DNA of 23,487 bases from SIG575 sp045643165 (lineage in GTDB: Bacteria > Bacillota > Clostridia > Oscillospirales > Acutalibacteraceae). Position 1 is the first letter of the stretch, and every line of letters starts with the position of its first letter. The notes beneath the pieces were generated by a model. The model was given only the letters and a program-made list of their open reading frames with translations, did no database searches and was not told where the DNA came from. A program made the translations under genes and the position numbers. The stretch is from contig JAZUKF010000139.1 of assembly GCA_045643165.1 (NCBI GenBank), positions 1-23,487 on the forward strand, in the 5' to 3' direction. This document shows positions 6,734 through 14,825 of the stretch, in pieces.

Positions 6734-8074
6734 ATGGGAAAAAAGATTATTGTTGCAGGTGCGGGACATGGCGGTTTGTCCGCTGCTATGAACCTTGCAA
6801 AAAAAGGTTACGATGTTACGGTATATGAAGCAAAAAGTGAAGGTACTCTCGGATATGACTGGAATGATGTGTTTGAGGTAAAAGTTTTACCCGATGTGGG
6901 TTTTCCGCTTCCGAAGGAGGGCGTAGTTGACAGAATGGCCATTTCTTATTACGGCCCCGACCTTTCATCTCCCCTTACCCAGAATGTTAAATCCGGTGAA
7001 ATAGATATGTTTATGAACCGTAAGGATTTATATGCTCATCTTTTGAAATACTGTGTAAAAGCGGGAGTAAAATTCGTTTATGACTGTAAAGTTGAAGCAC
7101 CCATTATGCTGGGTTGCAGGGTTGTCGGTATCAAAACGGAAAAAGGCGACTTTTACGGAGATATGATTATTGATGCTTTGGGTATTGATTCTACATTGAG
7201 AGAACAACTTCCGCAGTATCTTAAAATTCAGAATTCATTTAAGAAATATGATGTTCTTTATACATACCGTGCAATTTTCAACAGAAAGCCCGGTTCTGTG
7301 CTTGAGGGACCGTCTTACAGAGTTTATATTACGGAGCGTGGTACGGAAGGACTTAAATGGTGTGTTACATTTGATGACCGTGTTGACGTTCTTATCGGAC
7401 GTTTTGAGGAGCCGGAGGACGGAAAAATCGAGTCAGTTCTTGAATGGCTCAGGGAACAGAACCCCACATTGGGAGATGAACTTCTTTCCGGCGGCGGAAT
7501 TTATAAAATCCCCATCAGATGCACTCCCGGTTTGTTTGTTGCGGACGGATACGCCTGTGTCGGCGACAGTGCATATATGACAATGCCGATTATGGGTTCC
7601 GGTATCGCCGCCTCTCTCAGAGCGGGAAAGATGCTGGCTAAAACAATGATAAATGATAAAAATGATGAGTTTACCCGTGAAAAACTTTGGAGTTATCAGA
7701 TTGAGTATCTGAAAAAATTCGGATTTGATTTCGGAACGATTGCCATGTTTAAATCAATGATGACTTACTTTGAAGAATCCGATATCGCATTCCTTGTTTC
7801 CGAGGGAGTTCTCAATAATGATGATATCACATTCACACCGGAAGATTCTTCTCTTAAATCAATGTTCTCATCAATGAAAATTCCTGATATCGTTGATAAA
7901 GCCAAGAAAGGCAAACAGAACGCCACGTTGGTTAAGGGCGTAACGGGAATGGGACTTAATTATGTGAAACTTGTTTCACTTATCAAAACCTGTCCCGGCA
8001 AATATTCTTCTGCCGCAGTTGAAAAATGGGCAGAAAAATATGATGCATTTTATGATTCTCTCTATGACAGATAA
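6734..8074 (+). CDS. FAD-dependent oxidoreductase, geranylgeranyl-reductase/FixC-like family
   Basis: This 446-residue flavoprotein starts at ATG 6734, chosen because SD GGAGGA sits 5 bases upstream; an in-frame TTG at 6722 lies before that SD and is rejected. The N-terminal Rossmann fold carries GAGHGG (9-14) followed by a downstream acidic residue in VTVYEAK, the FAD-ADP binding pattern. A second FAD motif, CVGDSAYMTMPIMGSGI, lies near 273-290 and matches the GD..G..xPxxGxGI signature of the geranylgeranyl reductase/PHBH-like group. Such enzymes reduce isoprenoid double bonds or hydroxylate aromatic compounds. The C-terminal 130 residues are helical and family-specific. It is monocistronic, with a consensus promoter, a palindrome at the start site and a strong terminator. 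The substrate is unknown; annotation as a generic NAD(P)/FAD-dependent oxidoreductase is safe. Confidence 0.8.
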   Translation: MGKKIIVAGAGHGGLSAAMNLAKKGYDVTVYEAKSEGTLGYDWNDVFEVKVLPDVGFPLPKEGVVDRMAISYYGPDLSSPLTQNVKSGEIDMFMNRKDLYAHLLKYCVKAGVKFVYDCKVEAPIMLGCRVVGIKTEKGDFYGDMIIDALGIDSTLREQLPQYLKIQNSFKKYDVLYTYRAIFNRKPGSVLEGPSYRVYITERGTEGLKWCVTFDDRVDVLIGRFEEPEDGKIESVLEWLREQNPTLGDELLSGGGIYKIPIRCTPGLFVADGYACVGDSAYMTMPIMGSGIAASLRAGKMLAKTMINDKNDEFTREKLWSYQIEYLKKFGFDFGTIAMFKSMMTYFEESDIAFLVSEGVLNNDDITFTPEDSSLKSMFSSMKIPDIVDKAKKGKQNATLVKGVTGMGLNYVKLVSLIKTCPGKYSSAAVEKWAEKYDAFYDSLYDR

Positions 8075-8095
8075 TTGAATATATATAAAAAAAGT

Positions 8096-8137
8096 AAGAA
8101 ACAGTATTTCATTTTGGCGAAATACTGTTTCTTTTTT
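8096..8137. terminator. Bidirectional terminator between convergent operons
   Basis: AAGAAACAGTATTTC (8096-8110) and GAAATACTGTTTCTT (8119-8133) form a perfect 15-bp stem with an 8-nt loop. A T-tract follows on the plus strand and an A-tract lies on the other side, so it ends both the flavoprotein transcript and the minus-strand six-gene operon. Confidence 0.93.
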
Positions 8138-8140
8138 ATT

Positions 8141-8974
8141 TTATTTCTTTTCGTATCCGAATGTATCTGCAAATAGATTGATGTGGGATTTTTTCATTAC
8201 CGCACTGAAAATTTTGCTTCCCTTGACCGGCATAAGCCTTCCGAATTTTCCCATACAGTTTCCGTCAAATCCGGTAACAATGTATTCCTTTTTTCTGCGT
8301 ATTCCTTTGATAATCAAATCAACGGTTTTTTCACAGGGTGTAGATACCTTTGCGATTAAATCGTTATCGCCTTTTTCGGTCTGATTTCTGAAAATATCTG
8401 TTTTTGTAAATCCGGGACAGACAAGACCGACGTATGCTTCTCCCCGAAGTTCTTCACGTACCGCCTCGGTCAAGCCTTTTAAAGCCGCTTTGCTTGCGGA
8501 ATAGATTGAAGTTCCCGCCAATGACATAAGCGATGCGGAACTTGAAACATTGACTACGGCAGGAGAACTGCTTTTTAAAAGAATGGGTAACATTTTGTTG
8601 ACGGAATAGGCAGGGGCAAAGAAATTTATTTTCATGGCATTGTCTATTTCGTCCTTTGAATAATTCATCAACCTGTCAAATCTCGGCAGGATACCGGCAT
8701 TGTTGATAAGTACATCCGGTTTGTATCCGTTATCTTCAATAAATGAGATAAATTCATCCCATTTATTTTCCTCGGAAACATCAAAAAGCCGGTAAACAAA
8801 ATTGCCGGACTTTTCGCCCAATTCTTCCTGCAAAGCCTTCATCTTGCTTTCGCTTCTTGCTACACCGATTACAAAACAGTTATTTTCCCTTATCAGTCTT
8901 AATGTTAAACCTTTTCCTATTCCTCCGGATGCACCGGTGATGATCACGGTTTTTCCGTCTATCCAGTTTGACAT
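8141..8974 (-). CDS. Short-chain dehydrogenase/reductase (SDR)
   Basis: This 277-residue classical SDR uses ATG 8974: SD GAAAGG lies about 10 bases upstream, whereas the in-frame ATG at 8983 abuts that SD and the TTG at 8992 precedes it. The motifs seen are TGASGGIG (13-20, NAD(P) binding), NNAG (91-94), VSSSAS with the catalytic Ser near 145-146, and YSASK with Tyr158 and Lys162, followed by PGFTKTDI. The Arg at the end of the second beta strand (VAR, about 40) suggests NADP(H). SDRs interconvert alcohols and ketones; the substrate is unknown. About 45 C-terminal residues extend past the core and are basic, a possible membrane-contact tail. It is the last gene of the six-gene minus-strand operon, with the Dabb gene stop 20 bases before its start. 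Confidence 0.9.
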   Translation of the reverse strand: MSNWIDGKTVIITGASGGIGKGLTLRLIRENNCFVIGVARSESKMKALQEELGEKSGNFVYRLFDVSEENKWDEFISFIEDNGYKPDVLINNAGILPRFDRLMNYSKDEIDNAMKINFFAPAYSVNKMLPILLKSSSPAVVNVSSSASLMSLAGTSIYSASKAALKGLTEAVREELRGEAYVGLVCPGFTKTDIFRNQTEKGDNDLIAKVSTPCEKTVDLIIKGIRRKKEYIVTGFDGNCMGKFGRLMPVKGSKIFSAVMKKSHINLFADTFGYEKK

Positions 8975-8994
8975 ATCCGTCATTCCTTTCAAAC

Positions 8995-9285
8995 TCAGAT
9001 TTCGCAGTCTATTGCAATGCTTCCGCTTCTTACGGAGTGCATATATGTTTTTACGTGTTCACAATGATATTTATCATTCTGATAATCTTCAAGATCCTTT
9101 TTGTCTTTTAAAATTACTTCAAGAATAATATCGTATGAACGTTCACTTTTCAAAAAATCAATTCCCACTTTGATATCAACGATCTGAGGGACTTTTCCCT
9201 CCATGCTCATAAGAACGTCTTTTGCTTTCTGACATTCTTCTTCGCTGTTATCCTTTAATTTAAAACATACAACGTGTTTGATCAT
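8995..9285 (-). CDS. Dabb (stress-responsive A/B barrel) domain protein
   Basis: This 96-residue single-domain protein begins MIKHVVCFKLKD, the hallmark of the dimeric alpha/beta-barrel Dabb family (PF07876 type), with the downstream HCEHVKTYMHSV segment near the C-terminus. Family members form small ferredoxin-like barrels. A few are enzymes (for example polyketide cyclases), but most bacterial ones have no proven activity. SD GAGAGG lies inside the last codons of the deacetylase gene, and the gap is only 4 bases, so the two are translationally coupled. A catalytic role with the neighbouring SDR or deacetylase is possible but not shown by the sequence. Confidence 0.88.
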   Translation of the reverse strand: MIKHVVCFKLKDNSEEECQKAKDVLMSMEGKVPQIVDIKVGIDFLKSERSYDIILEVILKDKKDLEDYQNDKYHCEHVKTYMHSVRSGSIAIDCEI

Positions 9286-9289
9286 AATA

Positions 9290-10183
9290 TTACATACCTC
9301 TCATTTTCTTCAAATCACGGTAATTTATCAATTTGATACCCAGTGATTCAATATGTTGTCTTGTTTTCGGATCGGAGAAAAGTTTATATTCCCAGACTCT
9401 GTGTTTCCAAAGACTTGTAGTACCTTTTAAATCGTCGGTTTCCATTGCGGGATGGATGTAGGTTTCGGTAACACCCGGCTCAAAGGTTTTGTAATACTCG
9501 TAAATATATTCACGGAAGTTTTCAAAACTTTCACTTTGCGGTCCGTTAAAATGGCTTGGAAGAAGATAATCCGGCATTGCAACGCCTACACTTCTGCCAT
9601 ATTCGGCAAATCCGCCGATGAATTTTTCAACGGTTTCTCTGTCGATATGTATTGCAAGCATATCGTTTTCAAATTGCGCATCTGTGAATTTTGTGGGGAA
9701 ACGGAAAGGCAGACCGTATTCACCGGCTATACCGATGGTAAGTTTCGGAAGATCCATTCTTCCCGTTTCAATTCCGTAAAGCGATCCCATGTGATTATCA
9801 AGATGTGAAGGGTTAAGACCTAACTTTTTAAGCCTTTCGATTTGTGCTCTGATTTCACCTTCCACTTCTTCGGTTTTACAGTTTTTTTCAAATTCATCAC
9901 TTTCATGGAACATGAAGCCGTCCTCATCACGGAGACTGTCCGTGTTTGAAGAATTAACGGGAGCCCATCTGTATTTGCTCCATTCGCTTGTTGTGGTGAG
10001 ATGTACACCGATGGCAAATTCGGGATTTTCCGCTGAAAACCGTACCGCTTCCGGTGCCCATGCACAGGGAGCCATAATGGTGGAAGATGTAATACCTCCG
10101 CATTTGAAAAGTTCCATTACCGCAAGGTTTGAGCCACGGCACATTCCGAAATCATCTGCATTTATTATTAAATATTTATCCAT
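9290..10183 (-). CDS. ChbG/YdjC-type carbohydrate deacetylase
   Basis: This 297-residue protein has the ChbG/HpnK (YdjC) fold signatures. INADDFG (7-13) supplies the metal-binding/catalytic Asp pair D10/D11, GVHLTTT supplies H61, and SHLDNHMGS supplies H127 and H131. A C-terminal ETYIHPA motif carries the last conserved His. The family removes acetyl groups from N-acetylated sugars such as diacetylchitobiose, or from hopanoid/glycan intermediates, using one divalent metal ion. There is no signal peptide, so it acts in the cytoplasm, on imported oligosaccharides or biosynthetic intermediates. SD AAGAGG precedes ATG. The gene starts 9 bases after an SGNH esterase, so two deacylases are co-transcribed. 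The exact sugar is unknown. Confidence 0.88.
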   Translation of the reverse strand: MDKYLIINADDFGMCRGSNLAVMELFKCGGITSSTIMAPCAWAPEAVRFSAENPEFAIGVHLTTTSEWSKYRWAPVNSSNTDSLRDEDGFMFHESDEFEKNCKTEEVEGEIRAQIERLKKLGLNPSHLDNHMGSLYGIETGRMDLPKLTIGIAGEYGLPFRFPTKFTDAQFENDMLAIHIDRETVEKFIGGFAEYGRSVGVAMPDYLLPSHFNGPQSESFENFREYIYEYYKTFEPGVTETYIHPAMETDDLKGTTSLWKHRVWEYKLFSDPKTRQHIESLGIKLINYRDLKKMRGM

Positions 10184-10192
10184 AATTACCTC

Positions 10193-10819
10193 TTATTTGC
10201 TGATTTCTTCAAGGAAAGAATCACGCAAAGCATTTTTAATAAGTTCATGTCCGAAACAGGTGGGATGAACGCCGTCTCCTGCCCAATATGTAGGATCAAT
10301 ATTTTCACTTGCTTTATCGAATTTATCCTGAAGAGAAATAAATTTAAGATTGTATTTTTCGGCAATACGTTTTGATGCTTCCGCACGAAGTTTTACTTCA
10401 CCTGAAAAATCATCCCACTTTTCGATCGTGGCGGGACCTTTTACAACATAGGGTTCAAGAATGAATATTTTAAGGTCGGGAAGTTCTGCTAAAACTTCTT
10501 CAATAAGCATACCGTAAATTTTCTCGAATTTTTCCGCACATACTCCGTTCTGACATCCAAACTCGTGCCATACATCGTTAACACCGATAAGTATGCTCAT
10601 GTAATCGGGTTTAAGGTTGAGAATATCTGCTTTTATTCTGGCATAAAGGTCAACAACTCTGTTTCCGCTTATACCTCTGTTGATGAATTTGTATTCACCG
10701 GGATATTTAAAGCCTAATTCCGCCGACATTAAAATCGGATAACCGAGACCGAGGCCGTCATTATTTCTGTCTCTGCCTGCATCTGTTATTGAATCGCCCT
10801 GAAATAAAAATGTTTTCAT
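10193..10819 (-). CDS. SGNH/GDSL-type acylhydrolase
   Basis: This 208-residue single-domain hydrolase has all four SGNH blocks: GDSIT with the nucleophile Ser10; NRGISGNR with the oxyanion Gly near 52; GVND with Asn81; and DGVHPTCFGH with Asp182 and His185 completing the triad. Its size and the WAGDGVHPT ending resemble the rhamnogalacturonan acetylesterase/TesA-like group that deacetylates carbohydrates. There is no signal peptide, so it is cytoplasmic. SD AAGGAG lies about 11 bases before ATG. It is the third gene of the six-gene operon, immediately before the ChbG-type deacetylase, which favours a sugar ester as substrate. That inference rests on context only. Confidence 0.9.
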   Translation of the reverse strand: MKTFLFQGDSITDAGRDRNNDGLGLGYPILMSAELGFKYPGEYKFINRGISGNRVVDLYARIKADILNLKPDYMSILIGVNDVWHEFGCQNGVCAEKFEKIYGMLIEEVLAELPDLKIFILEPYVVKGPATIEKWDDFSGEVKLRAEASKRIAEKYNLKFISLQDKFDKASENIDPTYWAGDGVHPTCFGHELIKNALRDSFLEEISK

Positions 10820-10848
10820 AATTGTACACTCCTTATATAATACGTCCG

Positions 10849-12003
10849 TCAGACGTTAATTGATGAAAAATAATTTGTTATATCTTCTTTTTTTGCAGAG
10901 AAAGAGCCTTGAATCATTTCCGGCTTTCCGCCGCCTCTGCCGTTAAGTGCTGCGGTTGCATCTTTGCCGATATTTCTTACATCAACGGTACGGCTTGCCA
11001 TGGCAAATTTATATCCGGAAATATCGTCTCCGCTTAATACCATAGCCAATACAGTTTTATCCGCAAGAATATCACACATTTTTCTTATCATATCGGGAGA
11101 AATATTCTCCTCGAAAATCAGTTGAATATTTTTATCTGTATTTTTTATTTTTTCATTGAATAATGAAAGACGGATGTTATTCATTTCCGCTTCGGAATTT
11201 TTTATTTTCTCAAGTAAGGTTTGTACTCCGTCAATAATATCCTTTTCCTGCAAAGAAAGGAGATTTCCTATTTCATGAAGCACTTCGATTTTACTGTTAT
11301 AATCTTCAACGGCGGTTTCGGCGATTTTTAACGTAACACGTATTCCGCTTTTGTTTTTGCTGACAGAGGTTACTTTAACAATTCCGATTTCACCTGTTCT
11401 TTTTACATGAGTTCCGCAACAGGCACATACATCACAGTTCTCGATTGTAACAAGACGTACTTGACCTTCAATTTCTTTTTTGCTTCTGTAAGCAATATTT
11501 TTCAGTTCGTCTTTTGCGGGATATGAAACGGTAATCGGTCTGTTTTCAAATATTATTTTGTTTGTGATTTCTTCCGCTTTTTCCACATCTTGTTTTGAAA
11601 CGGGTTTATCAAAATCCACTGTAATTAAATCCTTGCTCATATGAAATCCTACGTTTTCCACAGAGTAGAGAGAATGCATTACACCTGAAAAAATATGTTC
11701 ACCGGAATGTTGCTGCATAAGTGAAAACCTGTTTTGAAAATCAATTTTACCGGTTACTTTTTCACCCGGTTCAAAGGGAGTTTCGCAGTAGTGGATAATA
11801 GTATCATTTTTTATCTGCACGTCGATTATTTCTGCGGAATTTATTTTTCCTTTGTCGGGAGCCTGTCCGCCGCCTTCGGGAAAGAATGCGGTTTGGTCAA
11901 GTTCGATAAGATAAATGTCATTTTCCTTTTCACACGATAATACCGTTGCGGAAAATTCTCTTAAATATGCATCTTCATAAAAGAGTTCCTTTGTTTTACT
12001 CAT
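10849..12003 (-). CDS. Alanyl-tRNA editing protein, AlaX-L type with DHHA1 domain
   Basis: This 384-residue protein matches the editing half of alanyl-tRNA synthetase without the aminoacylation core. The N-terminal beta-barrel contains FFPEGGGQAPDKG (about 41-53). The zinc/catalytic site is HSGEH (about 99-103) plus CACCGTH (about 191-197). A middle helical part is followed by a C-terminal DHHA1 domain ending GRGGGKPEMIQG (about 354-365). Free-standing AlaX proteins hydrolyse Ser-tRNA(Ala) or Gly-tRNA(Ala) in trans. The start overlaps the stop of the preceding MBL gene by 8 bases, with SD GAGGAA, so the two are translationally coupled. The long form with DHHA1 suggests class AlaX-II/L. Function is confident at family level. 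Confidence 0.92.
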   Translation of the reverse strand: MSKTKELFYEDAYLREFSATVLSCEKENDIYLIELDQTAFFPEGGGQAPDKGKINSAEIIDVQIKNDTIIHYCETPFEPGEKVTGKIDFQNRFSLMQQHSGEHIFSGVMHSLYSVENVGFHMSKDLITVDFDKPVSKQDVEKAEEITNKIIFENRPITVSYPAKDELKNIAYRSKKEIEGQVRLVTIENCDVCACCGTHVKRTGEIGIVKVTSVSKNKSGIRVTLKIAETAVEDYNSKIEVLHEIGNLLSLQEKDIIDGVQTLLEKIKNSEAEMNNIRLSLFNEKIKNTDKNIQLIFEENISPDMIRKMCDILADKTVLAMVLSGDDISGYKFAMASRTVDVRNIGKDATAALNGRGGGKPEMIQGSFSAKKEDITNYFSSINV

Positions 12004-13282
12004 TGCTTTTTCCTCGTTTAATAAATTCCTGTCTTAATTCTTCTTTTCTTTCGTCTGTATAAGTGTATCCCCAAAGATTGTAAATACCGCTAAAATCCTC
12101 AAAGGTTTCATCGGGGAAAATTTCCGCATTTCCGGGTTTGTACGGAACGGGAAATCCCACCGTGCCGTCGGAGGAAATATAAACTTCTTTTGCAAGTTTG
12201 ACGGCAACGCGGTTTGCTTCATAATGCTCAAATTCTTCATCATATTTTATTCTTGTTGTGGGGAATAAAACCACGGGGGCATTGACGGTTTTATAAAATT
12301 TTTCCGAACAACCGAAATGACCGTGATGAGCGACTTGAAGAATATCGCATTTTAAATATTCCCCGTATCTTTCCGAAAGGACTTTTTCAACTTCCGCACC
12401 GGCATCACCGGGAATAAGTATTTTATTATTGTTTGAATGAAGAAGTATTACGCTTGAAGAATCGTTGTAATTCTTTAATGAATTCGGGTAAACATCTTCA
12501 TGTGTGCATAAGACCTCAATACAGAGGTCGGCTAAATAATATCTGTCGCCTGTATGTACGGTGATTATATTTATACTGTCAAAGTTTTTCAGAAGAAAAC
12601 GAAAATTATTGACGGTATTTTTTTCGGAAGTGTCCCAGTAAACCGAATCGGGATGATTGTTAAAAGGGAAATTATAATAAATATTTTCTATGATAACATC
12701 TTTCATATTAAAACGAATGAAATCCGTAAATTTGCAAATATGGTCGGTATGACCGTGGGTAAAAAACCAGCCTCCGATAATTATTTTTTGATTTTTCGGC
12801 GTTAATGAACGAAGAAAATCATAAAGCTTTTCATTATCGTTTACGGAATAAAAATGGGCGCTGTCTATGATGAAAAATCTGTTATCGGAACAACGGAAAA
12901 TATAACACATTCCGCAGTCGATAAGTGTATGGTCCGTTTCAAACTGATAGAACTTTGCACAACATGTTTTTTTAAAATCCTCCGCTTTATTGCAATATAA
13001 AGTATTATTTTTATCTGCAACAATTCTCACACATTTATCGCAGGGAGTGAAATATACTTTCACTTTCATATCATCCGAAAGATACGTTTTATGTATATTA
13101 CCGTTAATATCCGTTTCGTCAAAAAGTGTATATCCTGTTTTTTTAAGTAAAAGACAGTAATCTTCAAATTCTTTTATATTTGTTTCTCTGCAAAGCTTCA
13201 CGGAAGAATTATCATCACATTCATAAACAAGACTGTTTTTATTAAAATATTCAGGCAGTAACTCAACAGTAAACTTGTTCAT
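11996..13282 (-). CDS. Metallo-beta-lactamase-fold hydrolase, ComEC-C-terminal-like
   Basis: This 428-residue protein has about 140 residues of unassigned N-terminal sequence followed by an MBL domain. The metal ligands are THGHTDH (HxHxDH, about 173-180), then PGDAG (about 292) and VAHHGHFGCS (about 313-322), the pattern seen in ComEC-type and related MBL proteins. The domain should bind two metal ions and hydrolyse a phosphodiester, ester or lactone. No signal peptide is present. It is the first gene of the six-gene operon, with promoter 13316-13344 and SD AAGGAG. The N-terminal region contains a Cys pair (FTPCDKC) and other Cys residues but no clear domain. The substrate is unknown. Confidence 0.85.
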   Translation of the reverse strand: MNKFTVELLPEYFNKNSLVYECDDNSSVKLCRETNIKEFEDYCLLLKKTGYTLFDETDINGNIHKTYLSDDMKVKVYFTPCDKCVRIVADKNNTLYCNKAEDFKKTCCAKFYQFETDHTLIDCGMCYIFRCSDNRFFIIDSAHFYSVNDNEKLYDFLRSLTPKNQKIIIGGWFFTHGHTDHICKFTDFIRFNMKDVIIENIYYNFPFNNHPDSVYWDTSEKNTVNNFRFLLKNFDSINIITVHTGDRYYLADLCIEVLCTHEDVYPNSLKNYNDSSSVILLHSNNNKILIPGDAGAEVEKVLSERYGEYLKCDILQVAHHGHFGCSEKFYKTVNAPVVLFPTTRIKYDEEFEHYEANRVAVKLAKEVYISSDGTVGFPVPYKPGNAEIFPDETFEDFSGIYNLWGYTYTDERKEELRQEFIKRGKSNE

Positions 13283-13315
13283 TCATATTTCTCCTTTTTG
13301 AATGTGTATGATAAA

Positions 13316-13344
13316 AGAATACCACAAAAAAACATAAATATCAA
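13316..13344 (-). promoter_or_regulatory. Sigma-A promoter of the six-gene minus-strand operon
   Basis: Minus-strand TTGATA (13344-13339), 17-bp spacer, TATTCT (13321-13316), about 34 bases before the MBL start codon. It is the only clear promoter upstream of the six co-directional genes ending at 8141. Confidence 0.65.
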
Positions 13345-13362
13345 TTACTATTATGTAAATAC

Positions 13363-13391
13363 TTGAAAAGTTGTTCTCGGTGGTATATAAT
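13363..13391 (+). promoter_or_regulatory. Sigma-A promoter of the metallophosphoesterase gene
   Basis: TTGAAA (13363-13368), 17-bp spacer, TATAAT (13386-13391), 29 bases before the start codon. It diverges from the operon promoter at 13316-13344. Confidence 0.83.
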
Positions 13392-13420
13392 AACCGTAAT
13401 ATTTTTCCGGAGGCGAAATT

Positions 13421-14560
13421 ATGTTTACAAAAATAATGACGGCACTTTATTCATTTTACATTTTTATTATGACCTTATTTGAAGGCTTGGGAATTACTTA
13501 TCTGCCTGTTACGCCGAAGATTATTACGGAAACGGCGGTATTCGATTGCGGTGAAAATTATTCCGTTATGTGGAGTACGGATGTAAAAGCATCGGGAACG
13601 GTTTATGTTTTAAAAGAGGGCAGGCAATACGTTTTCAGCGATGCTTCAAGCGGTAATGTAAGAGTAAACGATACTTTACATTCCGTGAAGATAAAAAAGG
13701 AGATACTTGATAATTCCTATTATTCCGTTTCTTCACAGGCAGTCAGTATTAAAATGGGATATTCCGCTATAAAAGGTAAGACCGTTACAGGTAAATGGAC
13801 TCATTTTGACGGTTATCATAATCAGGAAGAAATAAATGCAATAACAATATCGGATGTGCATGAAGATATTGACAGTTTGAAAAAATCATTGAAATATTTT
13901 TCAAATGAAAAAGCCGATTTGATAATTATGAACGGCGATATTACAAGCACAATGGTTACAAAAGAAAAATTTGTTGAAGGAATAGTTGACCTTGCGGGTG
14001 ATATTTCCGGCGGAGAAATTCCCGTTATTTATATCAGAGGAAACCATGAAACAAGGGGAGAATATGCTTCGGAACTGAAAAATTATTTCCATACAGATAC
14101 GGGTGAATTGTATTTCAGAACAAATTACGGTCCCGTATCGGCAATTTGTCTTGATTACGGCGAGGATAAAGAGGACAGTAACGAGGAATACAGCGGCTTG
14201 GTAAATTTTGATGCTTACAGAGAAGAACAGTATGAATGGCTGAAAAAACAAAAGCCCGACGAAAGACAGGATGCGTTGTATAGGATTTGCATTTGCCACG
14301 GAGTAACCCTTGATAACCATTTCGGACTTAATTGGGAAAAGGAAATAAAGAGATTGGGTACGAAAATGACCGTATCAGGTCATTGGCATACTTTAAGACT
14401 GACAAATACTGACGGTTATTATTCCTTCATTGACGGAGGAGAATCGGATACAAATACATTTATAGCATCAAGAATTATTTTCAAAGATGGAAATGCGGAG
14501 ATAAAATCAGTTGATGTTGACGGAAATGTTTTGCTTAATGAAAAAATAAAAATATCATAA
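13421..14560 (+). CDS. Membrane-anchored calcineurin-like metallophosphoesterase
   Basis: This 379-residue protein has one N-terminal hydrophobic segment (about 5-25, signal anchor or uncleaved signal). A roughly 100-residue beta-rich region follows (SVMWSTDVKASGTVYV and on), resembling the Ig/Fn3-like N-terminal domain of purple acid phosphatases. The catalytic domain then carries all metal-binding motifs: SDVHED with D145 and H147, NGD (171-173), GNHE (207-210), CHG (about 290) and GHWH (320-323). It should hydrolyse phosphomonoesters or diesters using two metal ions, on the outer face of the membrane. SD GGAGG precedes ATG; it has its own promoter and terminator. The substrate is not predictable. 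The N-terminal domain assignment is by pattern only. Confidence 0.87.
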   Translation: MFTKIMTALYSFYIFIMTLFEGLGITYLPVTPKIITETAVFDCGENYSVMWSTDVKASGTVYVLKEGRQYVFSDASSGNVRVNDTLHSVKIKKEILDNSYYSVSSQAVSIKMGYSAIKGKTVTGKWTHFDGYHNQEEINAITISDVHEDIDSLKKSLKYFSNEKADLIIMNGDITSTMVTKEKFVEGIVDLAGDISGGEIPVIYIRGNHETRGEYASELKNYFHTDTGELYFRTNYGPVSAICLDYGEDKEDSNEEYSGLVNFDAYREEQYEWLKKQKPDERQDALYRICICHGVTLDNHFGLNWEKEIKRLGTKMTVSGHWHTLRLTNTDGYYSFIDGGESDTNTFIASRIIFKDGNAEIKSVDVDGNVLLNEKIKIS

Positions 14561-14579
14561 TAAAATAATAAGAACGTTT

Positions 14580-14623
14580 AAAGAGGCATACAATGGTCAA
14601 AGATCAAAGTATGCTTCTTTTTA
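14580..14623 (+). terminator. Terminator after the metallophosphoesterase gene
   Basis: AAAGAGGCATAC (14580-14591) pairs with GTATGCTTCTTT (14609-14620), with one G-U pair, followed by T-rich sequence. The loop contains GGTCAAA-GATCAAA (14595-14608), which resembles CtsR heptads without the usual 3-bp spacer. Confidence 0.82.
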
Positions 14624-14720
14624 TTTATGACAATGTTTCAAAATTTTAAAAAATCAGAAAATCAAAGAAAAAACGAGAAAAACGGAGATAATCTCAAATA
14701 TCAGGGAATAAATATTGCTT

Positions 14721-14737
14721 TTTGACCTTGTTTGACC
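14721..14737 (-). promoter_or_regulatory. CtsR operator 1 (perfect heptad pair)
   Basis: TTTGACC-TTG-TTTGACC, the reverse complement of GGTCAAA-N3-GGTCAAA, exactly the CtsR tandem heptad. It lies just upstream of the -35 box of the ctsR promoter. Confidence 0.93.
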
Positions 14738-14738
14738 T

Positions 14739-14767
14739 TTGCAAAAGAATTAAAACGTGTCTATAAT
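14739..14767 (+). promoter_or_regulatory. Sigma-A promoter of ctsR-mcsA-mcsB-clpC
   Basis: TTGCAA (14739-14744), 17-bp spacer, TATAAT (14762-14767), lying between two CtsR operators. The -10 is perfect and the -35 weaker. A TTGACC at 14732 would leave a 24-bp spacer and is rejected as -35. Confidence 0.8.
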
Positions 14768-14769
14768 AA

Positions 14770-14800
14770 TGTCAAAAGGTCAAAGAAAGTCAAAGTCAAA
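14770..14800 (+). promoter_or_regulatory. CtsR operator 2 (heptad cluster downstream of the -10)
   Basis: GGTCAAA (14778-14784), GAA, AGTCAAA (14788-14794) keep the 3-bp heptad spacing. Extra TGTCAAA (14770-14776) and GTCAAA (14795-14800) units flank it. This region spans the transcription start, in inverted orientation to operator 1. Together the two sites bracket the promoter. Confidence 0.88.
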
Positions 14801-14825
14801 AACAACATAAAAGGATGTGGCAATT

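Noticed and set aside
6284..6769. 161-codon minus-strand ORF crossing the MATE end and the next promoter
   Set aside because: It runs through a perfect plus-strand promoter and the antisense strand of two well-supported genes; no RBS or recognisable domain.
14685..14695. GAGAT-A-ATCTC palindrome upstream of ctsR
   Set aside because: Short, AT-rich context, outside the promoter core and not similar to CtsR or CIRCE sites; too likely by chance.
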